Part shown: positions 8,288-17,205 of the stretch, piece after piece | How the letters are laid out: each line of letters starts with the position of its first letter | Numbering within the stretch: the first letter of the stretch is position 1 | Assembly: GCF_002102345.1 (NCBI RefSeq) | Contig: NZ_LQPP01000043.1 | Coordinates: 292,280-356,279 of the forward strand | Length of the DNA stretch: 64,000 nucleotides | Direction: 5' to 3' | From: Mycolicibacterium peregrinum | GTDB lineage: Bacteria; Actinomycetota; Actinomycetes; Mycobacteriales; Mycobacteriaceae | Position numbers and translations under genes: made by a program | Notes under the pieces: model-generated | Databases searched by the model: none | Told to the model about the DNA's origin: nothing | What the model saw: the letters and a program-made list of their open reading frames with translations, nothing else

Positions 8288-9937
8288 ATGCAAGCAATAG
8301 CCGACGTTCGGCAAAAGCTGGGTCAGATCATCGAGTCGGGGCATGCGGTCGCGCGCCTTGTCGACCGGGGCATCATCGAGCCGCTGGATATCGGTGCCGC
8401 GGTGCGCAGCGCCAAACTTGCCCGGCTGTACGGGCCGCAGGCCACCATGGCGATTCAGGGCGGGCGCCGGTACGCCGACCTGCCTGCGGTGGTCGACGAA
8501 CGCGGCACGTTGACCTATAAGCAGGTCGACGACCAGTCATGGGCGTTGGCGCATGGACTGCAAGGCCTGGGCCTCAAGGAAGGCTCCGTAGTCGGGCTGC
8601 TGTGCCGGGATCACCGCGGCCTGATCGTCGCGATGGCCGGCTGCGGCAAACTCGGTGTGCGACTGGTGCTGATGAACACCGGCTTCGCCAAACCGCAGTT
8701 CGCGGAGGTGTGTGCGCGTGAGGGCGTCAGCGTGGTGATGCACGACAGCGAGTTCCTCGGACTGCTCGACGCGCTCCCGGCCGAGCTTCCGCGGATACTG
8801 ACCTGGGTGGACGACGACGCCGAGTTACCCGACGGCGCACAGACAATCGACGACATCGTGGCGGCGAACCCGACCGGACCGCTGCCCCCGCCGAGCAAGC
8901 CCGGAGGGTCGGTCATCCTGACCAGCGGCACCACCGGTCTGCCGAAGGGCGCCCCGCGTGACGCTGTGTCCCCGTTCGCGACTGCGCAGATCGTCGACCG
9001 AGTTCCGTTCCCGCGCAAGGGAACCATGGTGATCGTCTCACCGATCTTCCACAGCACCGGCTGGGCCACCTACCTGGTGGGTGCCGCGTTGGGGAACAAG
9101 GTGGTGACGGCGCGGCGGTTCAACGCCGAGGGCACGCTGAAGCTGATGGCGGAGCAGCGGGCCGACATGCTGGTCGCGGTGCCGACGATGCTGCACCGGA
9201 TGGTCGAACTGGGCCCCGAGGTGCTCGGCAAGTACGACACGTCGGCGTTGAAGGTGATCCTGATCGCCGGGTCCGCACTGAGCCCGGAGTTGTCCACTCG
9301 GGTCCAGGATGCCTTCGGCGACGTGCTGTACAACATGTACGGCTCGACGGAGTGCGCCATCGCCACCATCGCCACGCCGGCCGAACTGCGGGCCGCTCCG
9401 GGAACTGCGGGGCGTGCCCCGGTGACCTGCGAGGTGGTGCTCTACGACGAGAACGACCAGCGGGTAGAAGGCGCCAACCGGCGCGGCCGGATTTTCATCC
9501 GCAACGGTGCGCCGTTTCAGGGCTATACCGATGGTCGCACCAAACAGATCATCGACGGCTACATGTCCAGCGGCGACATGGGCCATTTCGACGAGAACGG
9601 ATTGCTGTTCGTCGACGGCCGCGACGACGACATGATTGTCTCCGGTGGTGAGAACGTCTTCCCTCAGGAAGTGGAGAACCTGCTCGAGGAACGTGACGAC
9701 ATCGCCGAGGTGGCGGTCGTCGGTGTGGATGATGTCGAGTTCGGAAAACGGTTGCGGGCCTTCATCGTTGCGGAACCTGGTGCCAGCCCGGACGCGGCCG
9801 AGATCAAGCTGCACGTGAAGAACAACCTGGCCCGGCACAAGGTGCCCCGCGATGTGGTGTTCGTCGACGAACTGCCGCGCAACGCCACCGGCAAGCTGCT
9901 GCGGCGGGTGCTCGTCGAGATGGTCGTCGATACCTGA
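8288..9937 (+). CDS. Acyl-CoA synthetase (FadD family)
   Basis: Adenylate-forming enzyme that activates a fatty or other carboxylic acid to the acyl-adenylate and then to the CoA thioester. I start it at the ATG at 8288, after a purine-rich GAGGGGCAGAGG. The frame is open upstream, but that stretch overlaps the divergent permease and is not family-like. The length is 549 residues. The phosphate-binding loop TSGTTGLPKG lies near residue 211, the YGSTE motif near 350, the hinge region with SSGDMGHFD and VDGRDDDMIVSGGEN near 430-455, and the catalytic Lys in NATGKLLRR near the C-terminus. All motifs are intact. The substrate is unknown; it resembles mycobacterial FadD12-type ligases, but I do not assign a number. 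Confidence 0.93.
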   Translation: MQAIADVRQKLGQIIESGHAVARLVDRGIIEPLDIGAAVRSAKLARLYGPQATMAIQGGRRYADLPAVVDERGTLTYKQVDDQSWALAHGLQGLGLKEGSVVGLLCRDHRGLIVAMAGCGKLGVRLVLMNTGFAKPQFAEVCAREGVSVVMHDSEFLGLLDALPAELPRILTWVDDDAELPDGAQTIDDIVAANPTGPLPPPSKPGGSVILTSGTTGLPKGAPRDAVSPFATAQIVDRVPFPRKGTMVIVSPIFHSTGWATYLVGAALGNKVVTARRFNAEGTLKLMAEQRADMLVAVPTMLHRMVELGPEVLGKYDTSALKVILIAGSALSPELSTRVQDAFGDVLYNMYGSTECAIATIATPAELRAAPGTAGRAPVTCEVVLYDENDQRVEGANRRGRIFIRNGAPFQGYTDGRTKQIIDGYMSSGDMGHFDENGLLFVDGRDDDMIVSGGENVFPQEVENLLEERDDIAEVAVVGVDDVEFGKRLRAFIVAEPGASPDAAEIKLHVKNNLARHKVPRDVVFVDELPRNATGKLLRRVLVEMVVDT

Positions 9938-10047
9938 CGTCGGTGCGCCGGCCCTCATCACGCTTGTCACAGGCAGGCCCGGTGAGACTCCTGGATTGTC
10001 GGTGGCTGGTGCGACGATGCGCGGTTCACTTCAAACAGGAGGTTGAG

Positions 10048-10367
10048 ATGAAGCGTGTATCGGTGGCAGTCGTCGGTCTGGTGGCCGTGGCTCTGGCGAC
10101 GAGTCCGGCGGCGGTGGCGTCGCCGTCATGGACCATGCCGAATCTGATCGGGATGGATCTGCAGGGCGCACAGGACGCGATCCAGTCGCTGACGCATGGC
10201 GAGGTGTGGTTCAGCAGCTCGACCGATCTGACCGGGAGGGCCGGGCCCAGATCAGCGACCGCAATTGGCAGGTGTGCAGCTCGGCTCCGCCGCCCGGGTC
10301 GACGTTCGGTACGTCGACCAAGATCGACTTCGGGGTGGTGCGCATCGACACGGAGAAGTGCCCGTGA
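10048..10367 (+). pseudogene. Small exported PASTA-like protein, apparent one-base frameshift
   Basis: The ATG at 10048 follows an AGGAGG-like site (CAGGAGGTTGAG) and opens a signal peptide (MKRVSVAVVGLVAVALA, cleavage near ASPS). A mature part follows, beginning WTMPNLIGMDLQGAQDAIQSL, the start of a PASTA-type repeat. The frame then passes STDLTG and turns into low-quality Arg-rich sequence. The natural continuation, ISDRNWQVCSSAPPPGSTF and DFGVVRIDTEKCP, sits in the next frame and ends at the TGA 10365-10367. One base missing at about 10237-10241 explains both halves. The joined product would be a secreted protein of about 105 residues with two Cys. It is either a real pseudogene or a sequencing error in a GC-rich tract. 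Confidence 0.8.
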
Positions 10368-10376
10368 TGGTGTGAC

Positions 10377-10412
10377 TTTTGGGGCTCGAAGCCGTCGCTT
10401 CGAGCCCCAAAA
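10377..10412 (+). terminator. Perfect 15-bp hairpin, likely transcription terminator
   Basis: Bases 10377-10391 and 10398-10412 are perfect inverted repeats (ttttggggctcgaag / cttcgagccccaaaa) around a six-base loop, ccgtcg. The stem begins nine bases after the stop of the PASTA-like gene. It lacks a long T tract after the stem on the plus strand, but has four T on its 5' side, so on the minus strand it would also end in T. It most likely separates the PASTA-like gene from the downstream lipoprotein gene. Perfect hairpins of this kind also act in mycobacteria as tail-less terminators. Confidence 0.8.
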
Positions 10413-10474
10413 ATCGCTGCATGGGCGGTAGGCCGGCCCGTCTTAGTCTGGTTGACGACGGAACCGGGGGCCAG

Positions 10475-11623
10475 ATGTTGCGAGCGATGATGTGTACGTC
10501 CGTGCTGTTGGCATTCGGGGTATCGATGACGGCGTGCGGCCCCCGGACGGAAGCGCCGATGCCGCCGGATCAATCGAAGGTCTTCTTTCCGGGGACGGTT
10601 GAGACCTATGGACTCGACCTCACGCCGACCGACCGCGACCATCTGGCCGAGCGGTACGCGCTGCGCCAGATCGATCCGTGCGGTTTCGTCGACCGGAAAA
10701 CCCTTGAAGGCAACGGCCACACGGACTTCAGCTACACCTATTCCTCGGTGTCCTGGATCGAAACCGGTGCGAATTCGCCTATCGCGACACTCGGTGGTGA
10801 GGGGTGCACGGTTGGCTTCCCGGCCACCAAGGCGGGGCTCGAACTTCTGGTCCGACCGGGCGAAGCCCGGTGGAACGACAGCCAGTTCAGTTCCGATCCA
10901 GCGCATCCGGGTGTCCTGGGGACGACGCCACCGGGCTGCACGTTTCGGGTTCCTCTGCCACTGGCCGGCCTGACCGGCGCACCCGAATCGATGCGGGATC
11001 CGGTGGTGGAGGTGTCTGCGGTGGACGTGACAGACGGGCGGCGGAACTCCGAGGACACCGAGCTGTGCGAGCTCGGTGGGGCGGTCGCGGGTGAGATCGC
11101 GGCACACGTCGAAGCCAACGGCGTCCCGGTGCACACTGATAAGTCTTCAACTGCGACACGGTTTCTGACCGCCGATCCGTGTGCGGCAGCGGCGGATCTT
11201 CACGCGGTGGGCTTCGAATGGTGGGAACCCAAACCCGAAGCGCAGTGGCCGACGACGTGGCGGCATCCCGGTGTGTGCGAACTCCAACTCGATCCGGCCG
11301 CTGGCAAATCCGCCACGGCCGTAGTCAAATACGGACTGGTCAAGTGGTCCGATGACATTGTCAAGATGCCGTGGAGCCCAGAGTCGCAACGTAGCGAGCA
11401 GGACGGCGTGACACTGTTCGACGTCGGTGGGTCTTCGGGTCCAGACTGTTACGTGATCGCCAACACCAACCGCAGTATTGAACCGGTGACCGTGGGAACC
11501 GGGGCTGCCGACCTGGTCGCGTCAACTCCGATCGTCACGGTGGGAGTGAACGCACCTACCGCAGGGAACTGCGCTGGCAGCGCGAAGGAAGTGGCACTGA
11601 GGGCAGTCCAGCGGGCGGGCTGA
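10475..11623 (+). CDS. Predicted lipoprotein, 382 aa
   Basis: Extracytoplasmic lipoprotein of unknown role. The chosen start is ATG 10475, giving an N-terminal signal MLRAMMCTSVLLAFGVSMTAC with the lipid-modified Cys at residue 21; a second start at MMCTS is also possible. The mature part seems to contain two related halves. Each begins with an Asp-Pro-Cys element (RQIDPCGFVDRKTL and LTADPCAAAADLHA) and carries a further Cys (GGEGCTVGF, HPGVCELQL). This is the pattern of actinobacterial DUF3558-type lipoproteins, a resemblance I have not tested. The upstream hairpin implies its own promoter between 10413 and 10474. It converges on the membrane protein gene, with 3 bases between the stops. Confidence 0.8.
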   Translation: MLRAMMCTSVLLAFGVSMTACGPRTEAPMPPDQSKVFFPGTVETYGLDLTPTDRDHLAERYALRQIDPCGFVDRKTLEGNGHTDFSYTYSSVSWIETGANSPIATLGGEGCTVGFPATKAGLELLVRPGEARWNDSQFSSDPAHPGVLGTTPPGCTFRVPLPLAGLTGAPESMRDPVVEVSAVDVTDGRRNSEDTELCELGGAVAGEIAAHVEANGVPVHTDKSSTATRFLTADPCAAAADLHAVGFEWWEPKPEAQWPTTWRHPGVCELQLDPAAGKSATAVVKYGLVKWSDDIVKMPWSPESQRSEQDGVTLFDVGGSSGPDCYVIANTNRSIEPVTVGTGAADLVASTPIVTVGVNAPTAGNCAGSAKEVALRAVQRAG

Positions 11624-11626
11624 GCG

Positions 11627-12742
11627 TCACCGCTTGCACAGCTCGTACATCTGCGTATCCGCATCGACGAGTCGTTGAATGATGTTGGTATAGCTCGCTG
11701 TTCGGATCTCGACGCTATCGTCGGATAGTCCGGGTGTGCGGGCTTGTTCGACGATGCTGACGGCTTCGGCTGACAGATCGCTGATCTGGTGCAGATGCTT
11801 GCCGATGGCCGGATCATCGACTCGGTCGGCGTAGCGGCCCAATTGAGCTGACCACGCTCGGTACTCCGATAGATCTGGCCCGCCGGGGCCGATTTGGCCC
11901 GGGTCGAGAAGGTCCTGGTGGTCAGCGATGTAGCCAACTGCTGCCCGGGCGGTGCGGCAGTCTCGGCCGGACTCTTGCGTGAAGAATAAGGTGGCCAGCA
12001 TAGCCGCGGCCAGCAACACGAGAATGACACCGATTCGAAGCAGATGCTCACGGGTCGTCGGCACCGCGGGAGGCACGGCGTGAGCGACCGCAGCGGCGAT
12101 CTCCGGATCGGCATCGGCGGTGGCGCGCAACTGTGCCAGATGCGGGGCGCGTCGGCGTCGGACCCATGCGGGCCATACCTGTGCGACCACCATCATCACG
12201 GCCAGGACCAGAAACATTACGGCCAGTCGAGGCTGGTCTGTCATGAATTCAACGGCGGGAAGCGGTACGGCGAACAGTCCGATGAGCACCCAGGTGAGGC
12301 GGCGGCCCGTCGGGGTGACACGGTTCCGGTGTGCCCGGGCCAGATCGCTGGCGCGCACGGCGGCGGTCAGCACCGCCGGGTCGGTGGGTACCGGACCGCG
12401 ACGCAGTGCCCTGGCGGTTGCGGTGCGCTGGGCGGCGGTGAGGCCCTCGAGCACGGTGGCGTAGGTTCTCACGACGGGTCGGCCGAGCAGGGTGATCGGG
12501 ATGCCGGCTACCAGCCCGAATATGGCCAGTCCGATCGCGTCAACCCAGATCGGCCACGGCGTCGACCAATGGTATTCGGGTCGCAGCACGGCCCAGCCAA
12601 ACAACAAGGACCACACCGTTATCCATGCCGAATTGACGAGCCAACGAGCCCACCATGGTGCGGTGTTGTACCAAACCCACAACGGACTGTGTCCTTTCGA
12701 CGGATGACGCGGTGTTCCAGTTGACCCCTGCGATTGTGACAT
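11627..12742 (-). CDS. Integral membrane protein, unknown function
   Basis: I do not recognise a family. The start is set at ATG 12742 (MSQSQGSTG); the open frame upstream is Arg- and His-rich and is not protein-like. The 371-residue product has four predicted membrane segments in two hairpins: about residues 40-60 and 70-90 (ITVWSLLFGWAVL, IGLAIFGLVAGIP), then about 155-205. A further single segment (GVILVLLAAAMLATLFF) lies near 240-256. The C-terminal part is soluble, helical and possibly extracytoplasmic, with two Cys (GRDCRTA and the final YELCKR). It lies 53 bases after the WS/DGAT stop on the same strand and may be read through from that operon. Confidence 0.75.
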   Translation of the reverse strand: MSQSQGSTGTPRHPSKGHSPLWVWYNTAPWWARWLVNSAWITVWSLLFGWAVLRPEYHWSTPWPIWVDAIGLAIFGLVAGIPITLLGRPVVRTYATVLEGLTAAQRTATARALRRGPVPTDPAVLTAAVRASDLARAHRNRVTPTGRRLTWVLIGLFAVPLPAVEFMTDQPRLAVMFLVLAVMMVVAQVWPAWVRRRRAPHLAQLRATADADPEIAAAVAHAVPPAVPTTREHLLRIGVILVLLAAAMLATLFFTQESGRDCRTARAAVGYIADHQDLLDPGQIGPGGPDLSEYRAWSAQLGRYADRVDDPAIGKHLHQISDLSAEAVSIVEQARTPGLSDDSVEIRTASYTNIIQRLVDADTQMYELCKR

Positions 12743-12795
12743 CGTCGGCCACCTGTCCGTTGCGCCAGTTTCCGCCGGAACAGAGCCTCGAACTC

Positions 12796-14196
12796 TTAGG
12801 TGGCAGAGGTGACGAGCTTCGTGAACTCGGCCTCGATACCTGCGGTGATGACGGCGGCGTCGGTGACATGGCGGGTGTCGGCAGCGACCGACAGGCACAG
12901 GTTGTCAGCCCAGGACATGGCAATCACGCTGGGTCCCATGCCGTGATACAGCGGGCCGGCGGGGTAGAAGCTCAGTGCCGGCATGTTGAGGAACACCGGA
13001 TCCTCCACCGCGATACCGCTGGCATTCGACACGATGACGTTGCACGGCCAGGAGATTCGTTCAGCCAGGCCGAAGCGTTCGATGCTCCGGAACAGCAGAT
13101 TGACCGCCCGCCCCGGCGCATATTCGTTCCACTGCCGGAACAGGTTGATGCCGCGGCGTTCCTGCACGGCCTTGACGGCACGGCCATGGTCGGCGATCGC
13201 GAGGAGTCGCAGGACAGGATCGGAGATCGTGGTGTTGAGGTTCACGCGCAGCACGGTGGTGGTGCCGACACCATCGGTGATGTACTCCGAGGTGTCTGCG
13301 CTCCGCATCGCGTAGGGCACCGCCGCCACGAGCGGTTTCTGTGGACGTTCGCCCCGGCCGGCGAGCGCACCGTCCAGGGCCGCCCCCACGCAGCTGAGCA
13401 GGACGTGATTGATGGTGACCGAATACTTTTCGGTCACCGCCTGCAGATCTGCCATCGGCAGCACCGCGACCGCTGCCGTCGAGGAACCCGACAGCGAGCA
13501 GTTCAGCGTGGTCTTGGGTGCCTTGACCTTGAGATGTCGTGCGGCCCACCGGCTGCCGGTGGTGCGTGCCGACATCGCAACCAGGCGTGGCAACCGTCGC
13601 AGCCGTTTCGCCTTGCGGCGCAGCGCATCGCCCACGATCGCCGAGGGCCGCGCCGGGAACGATGACGCCGGTGCGATGGGTCGGGGCGGTTTGGCGCTCA
13701 GATCGCCGGGTGTCATCAGGCAACCGACGACCTCCATGGCGGCGTCGCCGTCGACAAGCAGGTGATGGATGACCGAGATCAGATATGCGTGGCGCTCGTC
13801 GTCCTCGATGACGTACATGTGCCACAGCGGTTCTCGACGGTCGAGATGGGTGGCGCGGACCTGGGCCAGCACCTTGGAGGCTCCCTGCGCGCCGCCCGGC
13901 GCCGGCATCGGCAGCGCCGTCACATGCGCTGAGACGTCGATCTCGGGTCGGGCCACCAGCATCGGCCGGTCTGGGTTGAACCACGGGTCGAGGAGCACCT
14001 TGCGGTACGCCGGCATCAGGTGCATACGGTTGTTCAGTGCCGACACCACGTGCTCCCGCAGATCACCGGGCACCGAGCTGCGGTCCACATGGATCAACGA
14101 CATTCCGTTGCCAACCTGCAGTTCGGTCTCCTGATACAGCTGCCAGGCATCCATCCCGCTGACACGTTCCGCGCGGGCACCCTGCATGCTCGTCAC
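12796..14196 (-). CDS. Wax ester synthase / diacylglycerol acyltransferase (WS/DGAT)
   Basis: Acyltransferase that joins an acyl-CoA to a diacylglycerol or a long-chain alcohol to make triacylglycerol or wax ester, the carbon store of mycobacteria. The length is 466 residues, typical for the family (Tgs/PapA-like condensation fold). The catalytic HHxxxDG motif is seen as HHLLVDG at residues 144-150. The C-terminal half contains the family's VSNASGIAVEDP stretch and the final GPSVIAMSWADNLCLSVAAD. It follows the Rieske gene by 26 bases on the same strand. The two are probably one operon, possibly under the KstR-like site at 15395-15408. Confidence 0.93.
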   Translation of the reverse strand: MTSMQGARAERVSGMDAWQLYQETELQVGNGMSLIHVDRSSVPGDLREHVVSALNNRMHLMPAYRKVLLDPWFNPDRPMLVARPEIDVSAHVTALPMPAPGGAQGASKVLAQVRATHLDRREPLWHMYVIEDDERHAYLISVIHHLLVDGDAAMEVVGCLMTPGDLSAKPPRPIAPASSFPARPSAIVGDALRRKAKRLRRLPRLVAMSARTTGSRWAARHLKVKAPKTTLNCSLSGSSTAAVAVLPMADLQAVTEKYSVTINHVLLSCVGAALDGALAGRGERPQKPLVAAVPYAMRSADTSEYITDGVGTTTVLRVNLNTTISDPVLRLLAIADHGRAVKAVQERRGINLFRQWNEYAPGRAVNLLFRSIERFGLAERISWPCNVIVSNASGIAVEDPVFLNMPALSFYPAGPLYHGMGPSVIAMSWADNLCLSVAADTRHVTDAAVITAGIEAEFTKLVTSAT

Positions 14197-14222
14197 TTTG
14201 TCCCCAATCCCTTGCCGTCAGG

Positions 14223-15227
14223 TCACGACGATGATGTGTAGAACTGCCGCACCCAATGCCGGTACTTGCCGATCGGGCCGTCACCCGGCGCCAGTTTGGG
14301 ATGCTCGAGATAGACCTTTTCGTCCCAGATGATCTGGTCGCGCTGGACCTCGTAGGCGACGACCTGCAGCACGATCCAGCCGAGGAGCCGTTCGACCGGA
14401 GCCAGCAGAGCGCGGAGCGCCTTGTTGCGGGCGCGCTTCTTGGCGCTGATGCCGATGTAGATGTCGACGCGACGTTCGGCGACAGGGGTGGGCAGCACCA
14501 TCTGGCGGACGGTCAGACCGCCCTGAATCGCGATCTCGACCAGCGAGAACCCGAGCCCGATCAGGACGGAATTGAAGTGGAAGTTGATGCCGCCGATGAC
14601 CGGGACAGGTTTGGTGCCACCGTATTCGGTGTGGATCCGGGGTCCATCGACCTCCATCGGCTTGGGGACGACGAAGTTGCGGAACTTGTGGATCGTCGCG
14701 AAATGCGCGTGATCGAGGCCGTTTTCGTTGACTTCCTGAGGATGAGTGTGGAAGTGCAGTTTCTTCGTGGCGATCGGATGCCAGTCGGGGTCGGACTCGG
14801 GCAGTTCCAGTTCGAACGTCGGTGGCTGTCCTTCGGGGCCGTGCCAGACCATGATCATGCCGAGATGGTTGCGCACCGGAAGCGTGGTGAGGGCGGCGCC
14901 GCGGGGCGGTTCACCGGTCGGGGTGGAGACACACTTGCCGGTGGCCGCGAATTTGAACTCGTGGAACGGGCACACGATGGTGTCGCCTTCGATCCAGCCG
15001 CCCTTGCCGACGTGGGCACCCAGATGCGGGCAGAACGGCACGGCGGCCGAGAGTTCGCCCGACGCGGTGCGGAACAGCACGATCTCACCGTCGAGGAATC
15101 GGCGGGTCAGCACGGTGCCGCGGCGCAGTTCGTGGGCGAAAGCCACGGCGTACCAGCTGTACGGGTACGGCGGGTACGGGTCCCCGACCCGGCTCAGACT
15201 GGTCGACTCGGTTGCGGAGGTCATCAA
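14223..15227 (-). CDS. Rieske non-heme iron oxygenase (sterol-type)
   Basis: Terminal oxygenase component of a Rieske system, 334 residues; it takes electrons from a reductase to hydroxylate or desaturate a ring substrate. The [2Fe-2S] Rieske ligands are Cys66-His68 (CPHLGAH) and Cys86-His89 (CPFHEF). The mononuclear iron site is the pattern D-x2-H-x4-H at Asp172, His175 and His180 (NGLDHAHFATIH), with the bridging Asp present. The overall layout is closer to single-component sterol 7-desaturase or KshA-like enzymes than to aromatic dioxygenase alpha subunits. A KstR-like operator lies about 170 bases upstream, which supports a role in sterol metabolism. KshA itself is longer, so I give no symbol. 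Confidence 0.9.
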   Translation of the reverse strand: MMTSATESTSLSRVGDPYPPYPYSWYAVAFAHELRRGTVLTRRFLDGEIVLFRTASGELSAAVPFCPHLGAHVGKGGWIEGDTIVCPFHEFKFAATGKCVSTPTGEPPRGAALTTLPVRNHLGMIMVWHGPEGQPPTFELELPESDPDWHPIATKKLHFHTHPQEVNENGLDHAHFATIHKFRNFVVPKPMEVDGPRIHTEYGGTKPVPVIGGINFHFNSVLIGLGFSLVEIAIQGGLTVRQMVLPTPVAERRVDIYIGISAKKRARNKALRALLAPVERLLGWIVLQVVAYEVQRDQIIWDEKVYLEHPKLAPGDGPIGKYRHWVRQFYTSSS

Positions 15228-15528
15228 TCGCCCTTCCCCTCGTGGCGGCTGGCACCGCCGTCAGGGGACACGCCAAAGTGATGGCACCGTTTGCTGCCGG
15301 TGCCGAGCGCGAAGATCCCCCACGTGCGATGCGGCCCCCATGGTTTTGCTCATCTGCCGAACGCCGCTCATTCGCGCAGACAATCAATCTGTACTGGAAC
15401 GTGTTCTAGTTTGCAAACCGGGGGTTCGCCGGGGAGTCGCGACACGGGCGTCGACCCGTTTCCCGCCACCCAGATGGGCTGGCCGTTCGCAGGGCTCAGC
15501 GTCGTGTATCCGACGTGGTCGTCGCCCG
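15228..15528. other. Intergenic region upstream of the Rieske gene
   Basis: This is 301 bases with no credible gene. It serves as the leader and promoter region for the minus-strand Rieske-WS/DGAT operon and as the 3' flank of the kinase gene. It contains the KstR-like palindrome at 15395-15408 and little else that I recognise. Confidence 0.7.
15395..15408. promoter_or_regulatory. KstR-like operator
   Basis: The sequence tggaacgtgttcta fits the published mycobacterial KstR consensus TNNAACNNGTTNNA at every fixed position. It sits inside a wider palindrome (ctggaacgtgttctag, one mismatch). KstR is the TetR-family repressor of cholesterol catabolism genes, released by a 3-oxo-cholestenoyl-CoA ligand. 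The site is about 170 bases upstream of the Rieske oxygenase start, so it may control that gene and the WS/DGAT gene behind it. Confidence 0.75.
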
Positions 15529-17112
15529 TCAGTTGAATGCGGTGCTGCCGGCCACGGCGTGCGTCGTGCTGATCAGCTTCGCGTAGCAGTGATTCCGATC
15601 GAAACCGTAGTCGCTGCACCAGGCCAACGCCCCACTCGCGGTGGGATAGGTGATCGGTGCGATGGTGACCCAGAAGTTGGGCGCGTCGAACGTCGACCAA
15701 TCACCGGACCACAGGAGCTTGGCGCCGTACTCCTGGCGCAGCCGCAGATGCTCTTCCAACGTCAACTCGTTGTCCCACACCACACCTTGGTCGACGACGC
15801 CCGGCCGCTTGGAACTCAATTGCGGCACCCACCGATCCGAGCCCTGGGTACTCACGACGGTGTGGTCACCAAGCGAGATCTGGCGTAGCTGTGCCGAACT
15901 CGACGCTTCCGGGTTGCGGGACGCCGTCGGCGTGTACGACGGTGCGGGCGGTGTCGTCGGGGCCGGCACCGTCTTGTACACAGTCGGCCCAGGGACGGTC
16001 ACGCCCGGCGGCGGGGCGAGCTCGGCAGTCTGCGTCGGTGCGGAGTTGACCGTCGGCGCAGAGCTTTTCGACAGCAGCAGGCCAATGACGAGGCCCACCG
16101 CGCCTAGCAGCAGCGCAGCCACCAACACGACCGCCGCCAGCGGCACCAGTGATTGCCGCGCGGGCGGGCCGGGAGCGGTGATGGCAGGTGCGTAGTGCGC
16201 GACGACCGGAGGTGCGCCGAGGGCCGGGGGTGAAACATATGGCGCCATCATGGTTTCGGCGCTGGCGGCGACCCTCTCGTCAGTGGTGTGCAACGCCCGT
16301 TGCGCGGCGCGCCCCAATGCGCCGGCACTGCCGTAACGGTCGTCCGGCTCCTTGGCCATGCCGCGCGCGATGACGGTATCCAGGGACGTCGGGATGCCCG
16401 AGTGGACCGTACTGGGCCGTGGCGGCGGGGTCGAGAGATGCGCCGCGATCAGCTGCTCGTTGCTGTGGGTCGGGAACGGCGCGTCGGCAGTCAGCGTCTC
16501 GTAGAGCACGCAGGCCAGCGAGTAGACGTCGGCAGCGGGTGTACACGGATCGTCGCCGAACCGCTCCGGGGCCATATAGCTGAAGGAGCCGATCCGGGTG
16601 TCTGCCTGGGTGAGGCTCGAATCGCCTTGGGCCTGAGCGATGCCGAAGTCCAGCAGATAGGCGAAGTCCGCGGGGGTGACGATGATGTTCTGCGGCTTGA
16701 CGTCGCGGTGGATCAGCCCGTGCGCGTGCGCGGCGTCCAGCGCGGAAGCGATCTGCTCGACGATGGTTACCGCGCGGCGCGGCTCGAGCGGGCCGCTGTT
16801 GATGAGGTCGTGCAGGGTCTGCCCGCGGACCAGACGCATGTCGATGTAAAGGTTGCCGTCGATCTCGCCCCAGTCGTGAATCGGCACGACGTGGGGCTCC
16901 TCCAAACTTGCCGCCGCCTGCGACTCACGCAGGAACCGGATCCGGAACTGCTCATCGTGGGCAAACTCCGCGCGCAGGATCTTCAGGGCAACGGTCCGGC
17001 CCTTGTCGGTGTCGAGAGCTTCGTACACGTCGCCCATGCCGCCACGGCCGAGGAGCGCGGTCAGCTCATACTTGCCGAACCGGTCACCCACGCCCGGGTT
17101 GTTCTCGACCAT
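15529..17112 (-). CDS. Membrane-anchored Ser/Thr protein kinase (Pkn family)
   Basis: Receptor-type Hanks kinase, 527 residues. The start is ATG 17112 behind GAGGAGG; upstream in-frame sequence would overlap the divergent lipoprotein gene. The glycine loop LGRGGMGDVYEA is at residues 21-32, the ATP-binding Lys is Lys44 (VALKIL), the catalytic loop HRDVKPQN at 135-142 (Asp137), DFG at 155-157, and APE in YMAPERF. A linker leads to one membrane segment (LAAVVLVAALLLGAVGLVIG, near residues 325-345). The extracellular part is first Pro/Thr-rich (PAPTTPPAPSYTPTAS), then a compact domain of about 110 residues with two Cys that may sense a ligand. Which Pkn it corresponds to cannot be settled from the motifs. 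Confidence 0.94.
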   Translation of the reverse strand: MVENNPGVGDRFGKYELTALLGRGGMGDVYEALDTDKGRTVALKILRAEFAHDEQFRIRFLRESQAAASLEEPHVVPIHDWGEIDGNLYIDMRLVRGQTLHDLINSGPLEPRRAVTIVEQIASALDAAHAHGLIHRDVKPQNIIVTPADFAYLLDFGIAQAQGDSSLTQADTRIGSFSYMAPERFGDDPCTPAADVYSLACVLYETLTADAPFPTHSNEQLIAAHLSTPPPRPSTVHSGIPTSLDTVIARGMAKEPDDRYGSAGALGRAAQRALHTTDERVAASAETMMAPYVSPPALGAPPVVAHYAPAITAPGPPARQSLVPLAAVVLVAALLLGAVGLVIGLLLSKSSAPTVNSAPTQTAELAPPPGVTVPGPTVYKTVPAPTTPPAPSYTPTASRNPEASSSAQLRQISLGDHTVVSTQGSDRWVPQLSSKRPGVVDQGVVWDNELTLEEHLRLRQEYGAKLLWSGDWSTFDAPNFWVTIAPITYPTASGALAWCSDYGFDRNHCYAKLISTTHAVAGSTAFN

Positions 17113-17205
17113 CCTGTGTGCCTCCTCGACTGGCGAACAGGCGAACGTAACGCAGGGTGCCGACAAGATTTGCGCATTGCCAGACCCGGTCCCGGCCTTA
17201 GGCTC

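Noticed and set aside
16288..17205. Long in-frame extension upstream of the lipoprotein at 17206-18165
   Set aside because: It is antisense to the kinase gene and reads as His/Arg-rich shadow. The real start is fixed by a clear lipoprotein signal peptide at 17206.
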